Source of the DNA: Gammaproteobacteria bacterium
Lineage (GTDB): Bacteria > Pseudomonadota > Gammaproteobacteria > SURF-13
Reading direction: 5' to 3'
Assembly: GCA_023381235.1 (NCBI GenBank)
Contig: JAMCTV010000100.1
Span: forward strand, 1-8,019
DNA: 8,019 bases
Positions within the stretch are counted from its first letter, which is position 1. Each line of letters opens with the position of its first letter. This document shows positions 1 to 5,766 of this stretch, piece by piece. Below the pieces are notes generated by a model that saw only the letters and a list, made by a program, of their open reading frames with translations, had not been told where the DNA came from and did no database searches. The translations under genes were made by a program, and so were the position numbers.

Positions 1-1
1 G

Positions 2-1156
2 ATCTCGCCCGCGGTGGCCAATGTGAATGGCGTGCTGCGCCAGGCGCTGCTCGATCTCGATGCGGGCGCGCAGGCCGAAATTGATGAACGCATGATCGAG
101 TTGGATGGAACGCCCAACAAGGCCAAGCTGGGCGCGAATGCGCTGCTCGCGGTATCGCTCGCCGTGGCGCACGCCGCGGCGGCGGACGCGGGATTGCCCC
201 TGTATCGCCATCTCGCCGCCGGCGCCGGGCACGGCAACCGGCCGTTTCAAATGCCGGTGCCGCTGATGAACGTGATTAACGGCGGCGCCCATGCGGATAA
301 CACGATAGACATGCAGGAATTCATGATACTGCCGGTGGGCGCGCCGAGCTTCGCCGAGGCGCTGCGCTGGGGCACGGAAGTTTTTCATGCCTTGAAGAAG
401 GTGTTGCGCGCGCAGGGCATGAGCACGGCGGTGGGGGATGAAGGCGGCTTTGCCCCCGATCTGCCCGGCCACGAGGCGGCAATACAAACCATACTGCGCG
501 CCATCGAGCAGGCCGGCTACACGCCGGGGCGCGACATCTTCATCGGTATAGACGCCGCCAGCTCCGAGTTTTATAAAGACGGAAAATATATCCTGGCGTC
601 GGAAAATAAAAGCCTGAGCAGCGCCGAGCTCTGCGATTATCTGTGTCATTGGGTGGACAAGTATCCGATACTTTCCATCGAGGACGGCATGGCGGAGGAT
701 GACTGGGAGGGCTGGGGCCTGCTCACGCGCAAGCTGGGTCAGCGCGTGCAACTGGTGGGCGATGACCTGTTCGTCACCAACAGTAAAATATTGCAGCAAG
801 GCATTACGCGCCATATCGCCAACTCCATACTCATCAAGGTCAACCAGATCGGCACGCTGAGCGAAACCCTCGCCGCCATCCGCCTGGCCCGGCAGTCTGG
901 GTACACGGCGGTGATTTCGCACCGCTCCGGCGAGACTGAGGACACCACCATCGCCGATCTCGCGGTGGCGAGCGATGCCGGGCAGATCAAGGCCGGCTCG
1001 CTGTCGCGCTCGGAGCGCGTGGCGAAATATAACCGCCTGCTGCGCATCGAAGAGGAGCTGGGCGAGCAGGCGCGCTACGCCGGAGCGGCGGCGTTTTACA
1101 ACCTGTCTGCGATGGAATCGGGGCGCGCTCCGGCCGCCTCAGGGCGGGCGTGCTGA
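2..1156 (+). CDS. eno: Enolase (phosphopyruvate hydratase), 5'-truncated by window edge
   Basis: Enolase interconverts 2-phosphoglycerate and phosphoenolpyruvate in glycolysis and gluconeogenesis; in many bacteria it is also part of the RNA degradosome. The frame is open from base 2. By recalled alignment to the E. coli protein about 63 N-terminal residues are missing, including the SGAST loop, so the GTG at 14 is an internal codon and not the start. The rest is highly conserved: MPVPLMNVINGG, the GDEGGFAP segment with the catalytic Glu, the metal-binding Asp in GIDAASSEFY, SIEDGM, GDDLFVTN, the catalytic Lys in ILIKVNQIGT, SHRSGETEDT, and RSERVAKYNRLLRIEE. The C-terminus carries a tail after YAGAAAFYNL that is roughly 15 residues longer than the E. 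coli end and is Ala/Gly/Arg-rich. ftsB follows after 6 nt, a typical gammaproteobacterial pairing that suggests cotranscription. Confidence 0.98.
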   Translation: MSPAVANVNGVLRQALLDLDAGAQAEIDERMIELDGTPNKAKLGANALLAVSLAVAHAAAADAGLPLYRHLAAGAGHGNRPFQMPVPLMNVINGGAHADNTIDMQEFMILPVGAPSFAEALRWGTEVFHALKKVLRAQGMSTAVGDEGGFAPDLPGHEAAIQTILRAIEQAGYTPGRDIFIGIDAASSEFYKDGKYILASENKSLSSAELCDYLCHWVDKYPILSIEDGMAEDDWEGWGLLTRKLGQRVQLVGDDLFVTNSKILQQGITRHIANSILIKVNQIGTLSETLAAIRLARQSGYTAVISHRSGETEDTTIADLAVASDAGQIKAGSLSRSERVAKYNRLLRIEEELGEQARYAGAAAFYNLSAMESGRAPAASGRAC

Positions 1157-1162
1157 CGGCGC

Positions 1163-1435
1163 ATGAAAACCCTCAGCGCCCTGTTGCTGATATTGTTGCT
1201 GGGCTTGCAGTACAGCCTGTGGGTGGGTCATGGCGGTCTCGCCGAGATATGGCGCCTGACACAGGCCGTGCGCGTGCAACAGGAGGAAAACCGCACGCTG
1301 CGCGAGCGCAATCTGGCGCTCGATGCCGAGGTGCGCGACCTCAAGCAGGGCACGGCGGCCATCGAGGAGCGCGCGCGCAGCGAACTCGGCATGATAGGCA
1401 AGGGCGAGACTTTCTATCAACTGGTTGGCGAGTAA
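1163..1435 (+). CDS. ftsB: Cell division protein FtsB
   Basis: A 90-residue bitopic membrane protein matching FtsB, which joins FtsL and FtsQ in the divisome and helps activate septal peptidoglycan synthesis. Residues 2-19 form one hydrophobic segment, followed by the family signature LQYSLWVG (15-22). Residues about 31-63 form a heptad-rich periplasmic coiled coil (QQEENRTLRERN and on). The conserved end is EERARSELGMI then GETFYQLV (69-88). It is slightly shorter than the E. coli protein (103) because the variable C-terminal tail is missing. It starts with ATG 6 nt after the eno stop. No strong Shine-Dalgarno is visible, so translation may depend on eno. The eno-ftsB-ispD-ispF order supports the assignment. 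Confidence 0.95.
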   Translation: MKTLSALLLILLLGLQYSLWVGHGGLAEIWRLTQAVRVQQEENRTLRERNLALDAEVRDLKQGTAAIEERARSELGMIGKGETFYQLVGE

Positions 1436-1464
1436 GCGGTACACGTTCGTTCCGCGCTGCTCTT

Positions 1465-1471
1465 AACAGGA
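1465..1471 (+). promoter_or_regulatory. Ribosome binding site selecting the TTG start of ispD
   Basis: AACAGGA lies 6 nt before the TTG at 1478. Upstream in the same frame there is no ATG, GTG or TTG back to the stop at 1433-1435. The next internal ATG (codon 19) would remove the nucleotide-binding loop, so this site supports TTG as the start. Confidence 0.6.
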
Positions 1472-1477
1472 CTACCT

Positions 1478-2194
1478 TTGCGGGCTACCCAATACTGGGC
1501 AGTGATACCAGCGGCCGGCAGAGGGGCGCGCATGGGCGGGGCCTTGCCCAAGCAGTATCAGATGTTGTGCGGCAAACCGGTGCTGCAACACAGCATGGAG
1601 CGTTTGCTGGGCCACCCGGCCATCAGCGGACTGGCCGCGGCGATAGCCGCGGACGATGCGCAGTTTCAGTGCATAGCGGACGCGTTACGTCATTACGGCA
1701 AACCGCTGACTGTTGCGCCGGGCGGGGTGGAGCGTCATCATTCGGTGCGGAACGCCTTGCGTGAACTGGCGCGGCAGGCCGCCGCCGATGATTGGGTGCT
1801 GGTGCACGACGCCGCGCGACCCTGTGTGCGCAAGACCGATATAGACAAGCTGATAGCTGCGGCAGGGCGGCATGGAGCGGGAGCGCTGCTCGCGCTGCGC
1901 GTCTCCGACACCGTGAAATGCGCCGACGCCGCGGGATTTGTGATGGAGACACGGCCGCGCGAAACGCTGTGGCTGGCGCAGACGCCGCAGATGTTCCGGC
2001 TGGGGCGGCTCAGCGAGGCGCTGGACTACGTGATAAAAAATAATATCCGGGTAACCGACGATGCGGCCGCCATCGAGACGCTGGGTGAACGGCCGCAGTT
2101 GGTGGAGGGCAGCGCGGATAACATCAAGATCACCCGTCCGGGCGATCTTGCGTTGGCGGAATTTTATCTTGAGCGGCAGGAGGGTTGCGCATGA
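1478..2194 (+). CDS. ispD: 2-C-methyl-D-erythritol 4-phosphate cytidylyltransferase
   Basis: IspD transfers CMP from CTP to 2-C-methyl-D-erythritol 4-phosphate, the third step of the MEP isoprenoid pathway in the cytoplasm. The 238-residue length fits the family (E. coli 236). The N-terminal CTP-binding loop PAAGRGARM ends with PKQY, giving the catalytic Arg18 and Lys25. HDAARPC lies at about 110-116, LWLAQTPQMF in the middle, and TDDAAAIE and VEGSADNIKITRP near the end, with a conserved Lys at about 217. The start is TTG, chosen because of the AACAGGA site 6 nt upstream and because the conserved motif begins only about 9 residues in. The 3' end overlaps the ispF ATG by 4 nt (ATGA), so the two genes are probably translationally coupled. 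Confidence 0.97.
   Translation: MRATQYWAVIPAAGRGARMGGALPKQYQMLCGKPVLQHSMERLLGHPAISGLAAAIAADDAQFQCIADALRHYGKPLTVAPGGVERHHSVRNALRELARQAAADDWVLVHDAARPCVRKTDIDKLIAAAGRHGAGALLALRVSDTVKCADAAGFVMETRPRETLWLAQTPQMFRLGRLSEALDYVIKNNIRVTDDAAAIETLGERPQLVEGSADNIKITRPGDLALAEFYLERQEGCA
2178..2184 (+). promoter_or_regulatory. Strong Shine-Dalgarno for ispF
   Basis: AGGAGGG lies 6 nt before the ATG at 2191 and inside the end of ispD. An in-frame TTG at 2185 directly abuts this site with no spacing, so the ATG is the better start. It gives the canonical MRIGHGYD N-terminus. Confidence 0.8.
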
Positions 2195-2691
2195 GAATCG
2201 GCCACGGGTATGATGCGCATCGCCTGGCGGCGGGCAGGCGCCTGGTATTGGGCGGCGTGACCATTCCTTATGAGCGCGGGTTGGCCGCCCATTCCGACGG
2301 CGACGTGCTGATTCACGCCTTGTGCAACGCGCTGCTCGGCGCGGCGGGGCTGGGCGACATAGGCAGGCATTTCCCCGACAGCGACGCGCAATACAAGGAC
2401 GCGGACAGCCGTGTGTTGCTGCGCCGGGTTGCGCTCATGCTCAAGGAGCGCAGCCTCGGCATCTCCAACATAGACTCCACCATCGTGGCCCAGGCGCCCA
2501 AACTTGCGCCCTACATCGAGGCCATGCGCAACCTGCTGGCCGATGATTTGGACATGCACCCGTCACGCATCAACGTCAAGGCGGCGACCCCGGAAGGCAT
2601 GGGCTACATCGGGCGCGGCGAGGGCATCGAGGCGCACGCGGTGGTGATGCTGGAGGAATTGCATCCGGGTGCGACGGTGCGCGATGAATGA
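2191..2691 (+). CDS. ispF: 2-C-methyl-D-erythritol 2,4-cyclodiphosphate synthase
   Basis: IspF cyclises CDP-methylerythritol 2-phosphate to methylerythritol 2,4-cyclodiphosphate with release of CMP. It acts two steps after IspD and forms trimers with Zn at the active site. The protein has 166 residues (E. coli 159). The metal ligands Asp8, His10 (GYDAHRL) and His42 (LIHAL) are present, as are AHSDGDV (33-39), LLGAAGLGDIG, FPD, DSRVLL, TIVAQAPKLAPY, INVKAATPEGMGYIGRGEGI and the A-x-A-V-V segment after it. All key residues look intact. Coupling to ispD by the ATGA overlap and a strong ribosome binding site suggest good expression. The usual gammaproteobacterial neighbours truD and surE do not follow: the gene is succeeded by an inverted repeat and a convergent gene. 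Confidence 0.98.
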   Translation: MRIGHGYDAHRLAAGRRLVLGGVTIPYERGLAAHSDGDVLIHALCNALLGAAGLGDIGRHFPDSDAQYKDADSRVLLRRVALMLKERSLGISNIDSTIVAQAPKLAPYIEAMRNLLADDLDMHPSRINVKAATPEGMGYIGRGEGIEAHAVVMLEELHPGATVRDE

Positions 2692-2704
2692 TACCCTCTA
2701 TGCT

Positions 2705-2777
2705 AAATCCCCCCTTCCCCCCCCTTTGTACAGGGGGGACGAGAAGGGATTTTACAAAGGGGAGATGGGGGGGATTT
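2705..2777. repeat. C/G-run inverted repeat element between convergent genes
   Basis: The outer arms AAATCCCCCC (2705-2714) and GGGGGGATTT (2768-2777) are perfect 10-bp complements. Inner arms CCCCTTTGTA (2721-2730) and TACAAAGGGG (2753-2762) are a second perfect 10-bp pair. They are separated by a 6/5-nt mismatch (2715-2720 against 2763-2767) and enclose a 22-nt loop. An alternative small hairpin pairs CCCCCC at 2719-2724 with GGGGGG at 2733-2738. The element fills almost all of the gap between ispF and smrA, and its T run supplies the first base of the smrA stop codon on the opposite strand. From memory it resembles a dispersed intergenic palindrome whose translation gives spurious peptides such as NPPFPPL and DFTKGRWGG. 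Only one copy is in this window, so calling it dispersed is inference. Confidence 0.8.
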
Positions 2778-2779
2778 TT
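2705..2779 (+). terminator. Probable intrinsic terminator for the ispDF transcript
   Basis: On the + strand the long G/C-rich stem of the inverted repeat ends in GGGGGGG followed by ATTTTT (2774-2779), the form of a Rho-independent terminator placed 13 nt after the ispF stop. Read from the other strand the same stem is followed by ATTTAG, a weaker U tract, so termination of the smrA transcript is less certain. The stem has an internal mismatch and a large loop, so efficiency is unknown. Confidence 0.5.
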
Positions 2780-3327
2780 CAGGCCGTGCTGCGTTTCAAC
2801 AACACGTACACCGCGCCCGTGCCGCCGTCCGTGCGCGGCGCGGAGCAATAGGCCAGCACCTCGTCGCGCTGCCTGAGCCAGGCGGGCAGCTTGCTTTTAA
2901 GCACGGGGCGCTGGTGCGGCGAGCGGCGGCCCTTGCCGTGCACGATGCGCACGCAGCGCACGAGGTCGTTTTGGCAGGCGGCGAGAAACCGGGCCAGCGC
3001 TGGCCGCGCCTCGGCCACCGTCATGCCGTGCAGGTCAAGCTCTCTCTCGATGCGGATTTGTCCGCGCCGCAGCTTGCGCAGCACGCCGTGTTGCAGCCCG
3101 CTGCGGCTGTACAGCAACTCGTCTCCGGTTTCAGTCTCGGACGGGTCGTAATCGTCCGACAGCATGTCAAGCATGACCTGCCGCTCATCCAGCAGTTTCT
3201 GCCGGGGCACCGGCGCAACGCGCTTGCGCGCCGCAACCACCTTGTCATGGCGCAGCGGAGTGACACGCTTTACCGCATTGCGGAACAAGGCTACATCATC
3301 CTCGCTTGGGTGCGTTTTACGCGCCAT
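2779..3327 (-). CDS. smrA: Smr-domain protein, SmrA (YdaL) type
   Basis: A 182-residue protein with an N-terminal basic region and a C-terminal Smr domain (about 93-180). The N-terminal part resembles E. coli SmrA/YdaL: DDVALFRNAVKRVTPL near residue 10, then SGLQHGVLRKLRRGQ at 76-90. The Smr domain has the LDLHG motif at 97-101, HGKG at 130-133, then SKLPAWLRQRDEVLAYCSA and GGTGAVYVLLKR. Smr domains bind or cut nucleic acid; E. coli SmrB uses DLHG and HGxG to cleave mRNA at collided ribosomes. This protein keeps both motifs, whereas from memory E. coli SmrA has lost the DLHG one, so nuclease activity is plausible here but inferred. The ATG lies inside the end of the upstream GGDEF-EAL gene (11-nt overlap), making this the last gene of the operon. 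No clear Shine-Dalgarno is visible. Confidence 0.88.
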   Translation of the reverse strand: MARKTHPSEDDVALFRNAVKRVTPLRHDKVVAARKRVAPVPRQKLLDERQVMLDMLSDDYDPSETETGDELLYSRSGLQHGVLRKLRRGQIRIERELDLHGMTVAEARPALARFLAACQNDLVRCVRIVHGKGRRSPHQRPVLKSKLPAWLRQRDEVLAYCSAPRTDGGTGAVYVLLKRSTA

Positions 3328-5320
3328 GTTGAGTTTGCTTCAACCACCCCAGCAATTGCGCGCCCGTCAAGGGATGGCTCAACGAGTAGCCTTGCACGTT
3401 GTCGCAGCCCAAGGCGCTCAAGCGTTCCAGCAGCTCCTTGTTTTCCACCCCCTGTGCGCTGACCTTATGGCCCAACAGGTGGGCTATCTCGATGGCCATG
3501 TGCAGCAGTACGCCGTTTTCCGCCAAATGGGGGTCAAGCAGGATGGCCCGGTCAATCTTGATTTCCTGAATGGGAAGTTTCCTGAGATAGACCAGCGAGG
3601 CGGGTGCGGCGCCGTAATTGTCCATGGTCAGGCGCACGCCGAGGGCGGAGAGATGCTCCATGATTTCCAGATTGTGCAACGGATCAAGGTTAAGAATGCT
3701 CTCATTGATTTCCAGGTGCAGGTCCTGCGCCGGCACCTCCCAGGCCGCAAGACGCGCGGCGATCTGGTTGGGCAGCCGAGGGTTGTGCAGATTGCGCGAC
3801 GAGAGATTGATCGAGACGGGCAGCCTTACGCCGGCCTTGCTCCAGGCGTGATACTGGCCGAGCGCCTCATCCAGCACCCACAGCAGGAGCGTATGGATCA
3901 GACCGGTCGTTTCCGCCAAATGGATAAATTGTGCGGCGGGCAGCAGGCCAAGCTCAGGATGCCGCCAGCGCAGCAGCGCCTCCACACTTTGTGTCTTGCC
4001 GCTTTTGAGATCAATCTTCGGCTGGTAGTGCAGTTCCAATTGCTTATTGTTGATCGCTTGGCGCAACTCCCTGCCCAGGATGAATCTTTCGTCTTGAGCC
4101 CGGTCATGCTCCGTCTGGCTCAGGGCATACCCGCATTCTGCGCGCTTGGCCTCATACATGGCGAGGTCGGCGCGGCGCAGCAGAACTTCGCTGTCGTCGC
4201 CGTGATCGGGGAAGATGGCGATGCCGATGCTGGCGGTGATATCCAGCGTGTGGCCGTCAATCTCCATGGGCTGTTCCAGCTGCTTTAATATTTTTTTCGC
4301 GGCACGCATCGCGTATTGCGCATTATCCACATGGTGCAGCACGACGGCGAACTCATCGCCCCCCACGCGCGCCACGGTGTCCGACTCGCGCAGCGCGCTG
4401 CGGACGCGCAACGCCACCTGCTGCAGCAGTTGGTCGCCGATGTCGTGGCCCAAGGTGTCATTGACCTGTTTGAAATGATTCAAGTCCAGTATGCACACGG
4501 CCAGGCTTCCCCCGCTGCGACGCGTCTCCATCAGCGCCTGCTCCAGGCGGTCATCGAACAGGGTGCGGTTGGGCAGGCCGGTGAGCGGATCGTGCAGGGC
4601 CTGGTATTCCAGGGTTTCGCTCTTGTTGATGAGTTCGCGGCGCATCATCTCCAGGTCGTCGGCCAGGCCGCTCACCTCACTGAGCGGGGTGCATATCTGG
4701 AACTGCTCGCGCAGGTTTCCATGCGCGATACGCTGTGCGGCGTCGCGCAACTGGCGCAGCGATCTGGTGAGCAGCGGCGCAAGTACCGCGGTTAACAACA
4801 GGGAAAAAACGAAATAGGCGAGCGCGAAGTAGAAGCTGCGCGTGTAGGTGATGCGGATCAGTTCCAGCGTGGGTGTCTCGTCGTAGCCCAGGCGCAGCAT
4901 GGCGTGGGCCTTGTCGCGCTCGTCATAGAGCGGGGTGGCGAGGTAATACACGTCATCATCGTGTTCGCCGAAGAAAAAATCCTCCCTGAATTGCAGCTGT
5001 TCCTGGCTGTCCGCCATCGGTTGAATAATGACGCCTGCATCCGTGACGACCTCGGCATAAATCACGTGGCCGCCCAGCACGGTATCACGCAGCAATTGCC
5101 GCACACGCTGTTCATGCGGGTCCTGCGCCAGCAGTGAGGCAAACAGGTGTGAGTCCAGACGCACCTGATTGACGAACTGGTTCTGATAGCCCTCCCTGAC
5201 GAGCAGCACCACACCGGTCAGCAACAGGGGAAGCAGCAGGGCGTGTATGGCCAACAGGCCGAGCGTGAGCCGGCCCGTCAGACTATTGATGAAGCGGCTT
5301 AATCTGCCGGGCTTTGCCAT
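3317..5320 (-). CDS. Membrane HAMP-GGDEF-EAL protein: probable diguanylate cyclase with degenerate EAL domain
   Basis: A 667-residue inner-membrane c-di-GMP protein. Order: membrane segment about 18-41; extracytoplasmic region 42-160 of unrecognised fold; membrane segment 163-185; HAMP about 186-235; GGDEF domain about 238-400; EAL domain about 412-663. The cyclase site is intact (GGDEF at 320-324, Asp279 in ILDLNHFK, NDTLGHDIGD) and the inhibitory RxxD site is present (Arg311-Asp314, five residues before GGDEF). The EAL domain keeps EAL (447-449), Asn505, Glu537, Lys588 and Gln643. However, the usual DDFG metal pair reads DNYG (Asp567, Asn568), the following loop is AAPASL instead of TGYSSL, and the AEGVE glutamate is Gln623. 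I infer a cyclase whose EAL domain binds or regulates rather than hydrolyses. The start overlaps the upstream gene by 22 nt and the stop overlaps smrA by 11 nt. Confidence 0.95.
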   Translation of the reverse strand: MAKPGRLSRFINSLTGRLTLGLLAIHALLLPLLLTGVVLLVREGYQNQFVNQVRLDSHLFASLLAQDPHEQRVRQLLRDTVLGGHVIYAEVVTDAGVIIQPMADSQEQLQFREDFFFGEHDDDVYYLATPLYDERDKAHAMLRLGYDETPTLELIRITYTRSFYFALAYFVFSLLLTAVLAPLLTRSLRQLRDAAQRIAHGNLREQFQICTPLSEVSGLADDLEMMRRELINKSETLEYQALHDPLTGLPNRTLFDDRLEQALMETRRSGGSLAVCILDLNHFKQVNDTLGHDIGDQLLQQVALRVRSALRESDTVARVGGDEFAVVLHHVDNAQYAMRAAKKILKQLEQPMEIDGHTLDITASIGIAIFPDHGDDSEVLLRRADLAMYEAKRAECGYALSQTEHDRAQDERFILGRELRQAINNKQLELHYQPKIDLKSGKTQSVEALLRWRHPELGLLPAAQFIHLAETTGLIHTLLLWVLDEALGQYHAWSKAGVRLPVSINLSSRNLHNPRLPNQIAARLAAWEVPAQDLHLEINESILNLDPLHNLEIMEHLSALGVRLTMDNYGAAPASLVYLRKLPIQEIKIDRAILLDPHLAENGVLLHMAIEIAHLLGHKVSAQGVENKELLERLSALGCDNVQGYSLSHPLTGAQLLGWLKQTQHGA

Positions 5321-5766
5321 AACGTACCGACGGTTTTTATACCCGGGCTGGATTTTGCCATATCATCCCACATGTAGCTTACCCTGCCCGGTTCACTGCG
5401 CAGGGCTTCAAGCAGCTTGGCGCTGTCGGTATAAGCCGCCGGGCGCCGGCCGCCCATGCGGAATACCCGCGACAGCACCTGGCGCTCATAATTGCGCGCT
5501 GATAAAAATATCACCTTCTGCAGAAATACCTCATACAGCATGGGATCGCCGGTGTTGAGCAAGGGGATCAATTGCTCGCCATCCTTGATCAGCGTTTCTC
5601 CCAGGAACAGTCTGCGCACCTCCTGTTGGGTAAGCGACGCGGCCTTGGTCTCTGCGCCGGTCACCGTCACCACGACCAGCATGCGCTCCGCGCTCAGCAC
5701 GGCGCCGGGATCGGTTGTAACCAATAGCAGCGCCAGGGAGCAGAAGACCATCGTGCCCGTCTTCAT
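5299..5766 (-). CDS. Small exported PstS-like substrate-binding-domain protein
   Basis: A 155-residue protein with a Sec signal peptide (about 1-26, ending VLSA before ER). The mature part resembles the short single-lobe proteins related to the phosphate-binding protein PstS. It has a beta strand VVVTVTG, the LTQQEVRRLFLGE segment (45-57), a GEQLIPLLN turn, then FLQKVIFLSARNYERQVLSRVFRMGGRRP (81-109) and a closing EPGRVSYMWDD. At this length it has one lobe's worth of the usual two-lobe fold, so it may act as a sensor or adaptor rather than a transporter receptor; no ABC permease genes are in the window. I chose the ATG at 5766 because it overlaps the porin stop as ATGA and gives a normal signal peptide; an in-frame ATG at 5784 adds six residues. 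The 3' end overlaps the GGDEF-EAL gene by 22 nt. Ligand unknown. Confidence 0.85.
   Translation of the reverse strand: MKTGTMVFCSLALLLVTTDPGAVLSAERMLVVVTVTGAETKAASLTQQEVRRLFLGETLIKDGEQLIPLLNTGDPMLYEVFLQKVIFLSARNYERQVLSRVFRMGGRRPAAYTDSAKLLEALRSEPGRVSYMWDDMAKSSPGIKTVGTLWQSPAD

Noticed and set aside
1150..1764. Open frame of 204 codons covering ftsB and the start of ispD
   Set aside because: It lies in another frame over two well-supported genes, and its translation is low-complexity Arg/Ala/Gly-rich sequence.
2669..2876. Small + strand open frames giving NPPFPPLC/DFTKGRWGG-type peptides
   Set aside because: They are translations of the inverted repeat and of antisense smrA sequence. This repeat type is known to yield spurious small ORFs.
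3164..4288. Long + strand open frame (374 codons) antisense to the GGDEF-EAL gene
   Set aside because: The opposite strand encodes clear GGDEF and EAL motifs. The + strand translation has no recognisable domain and fits a codon-bias shadow in GC-rich DNA.
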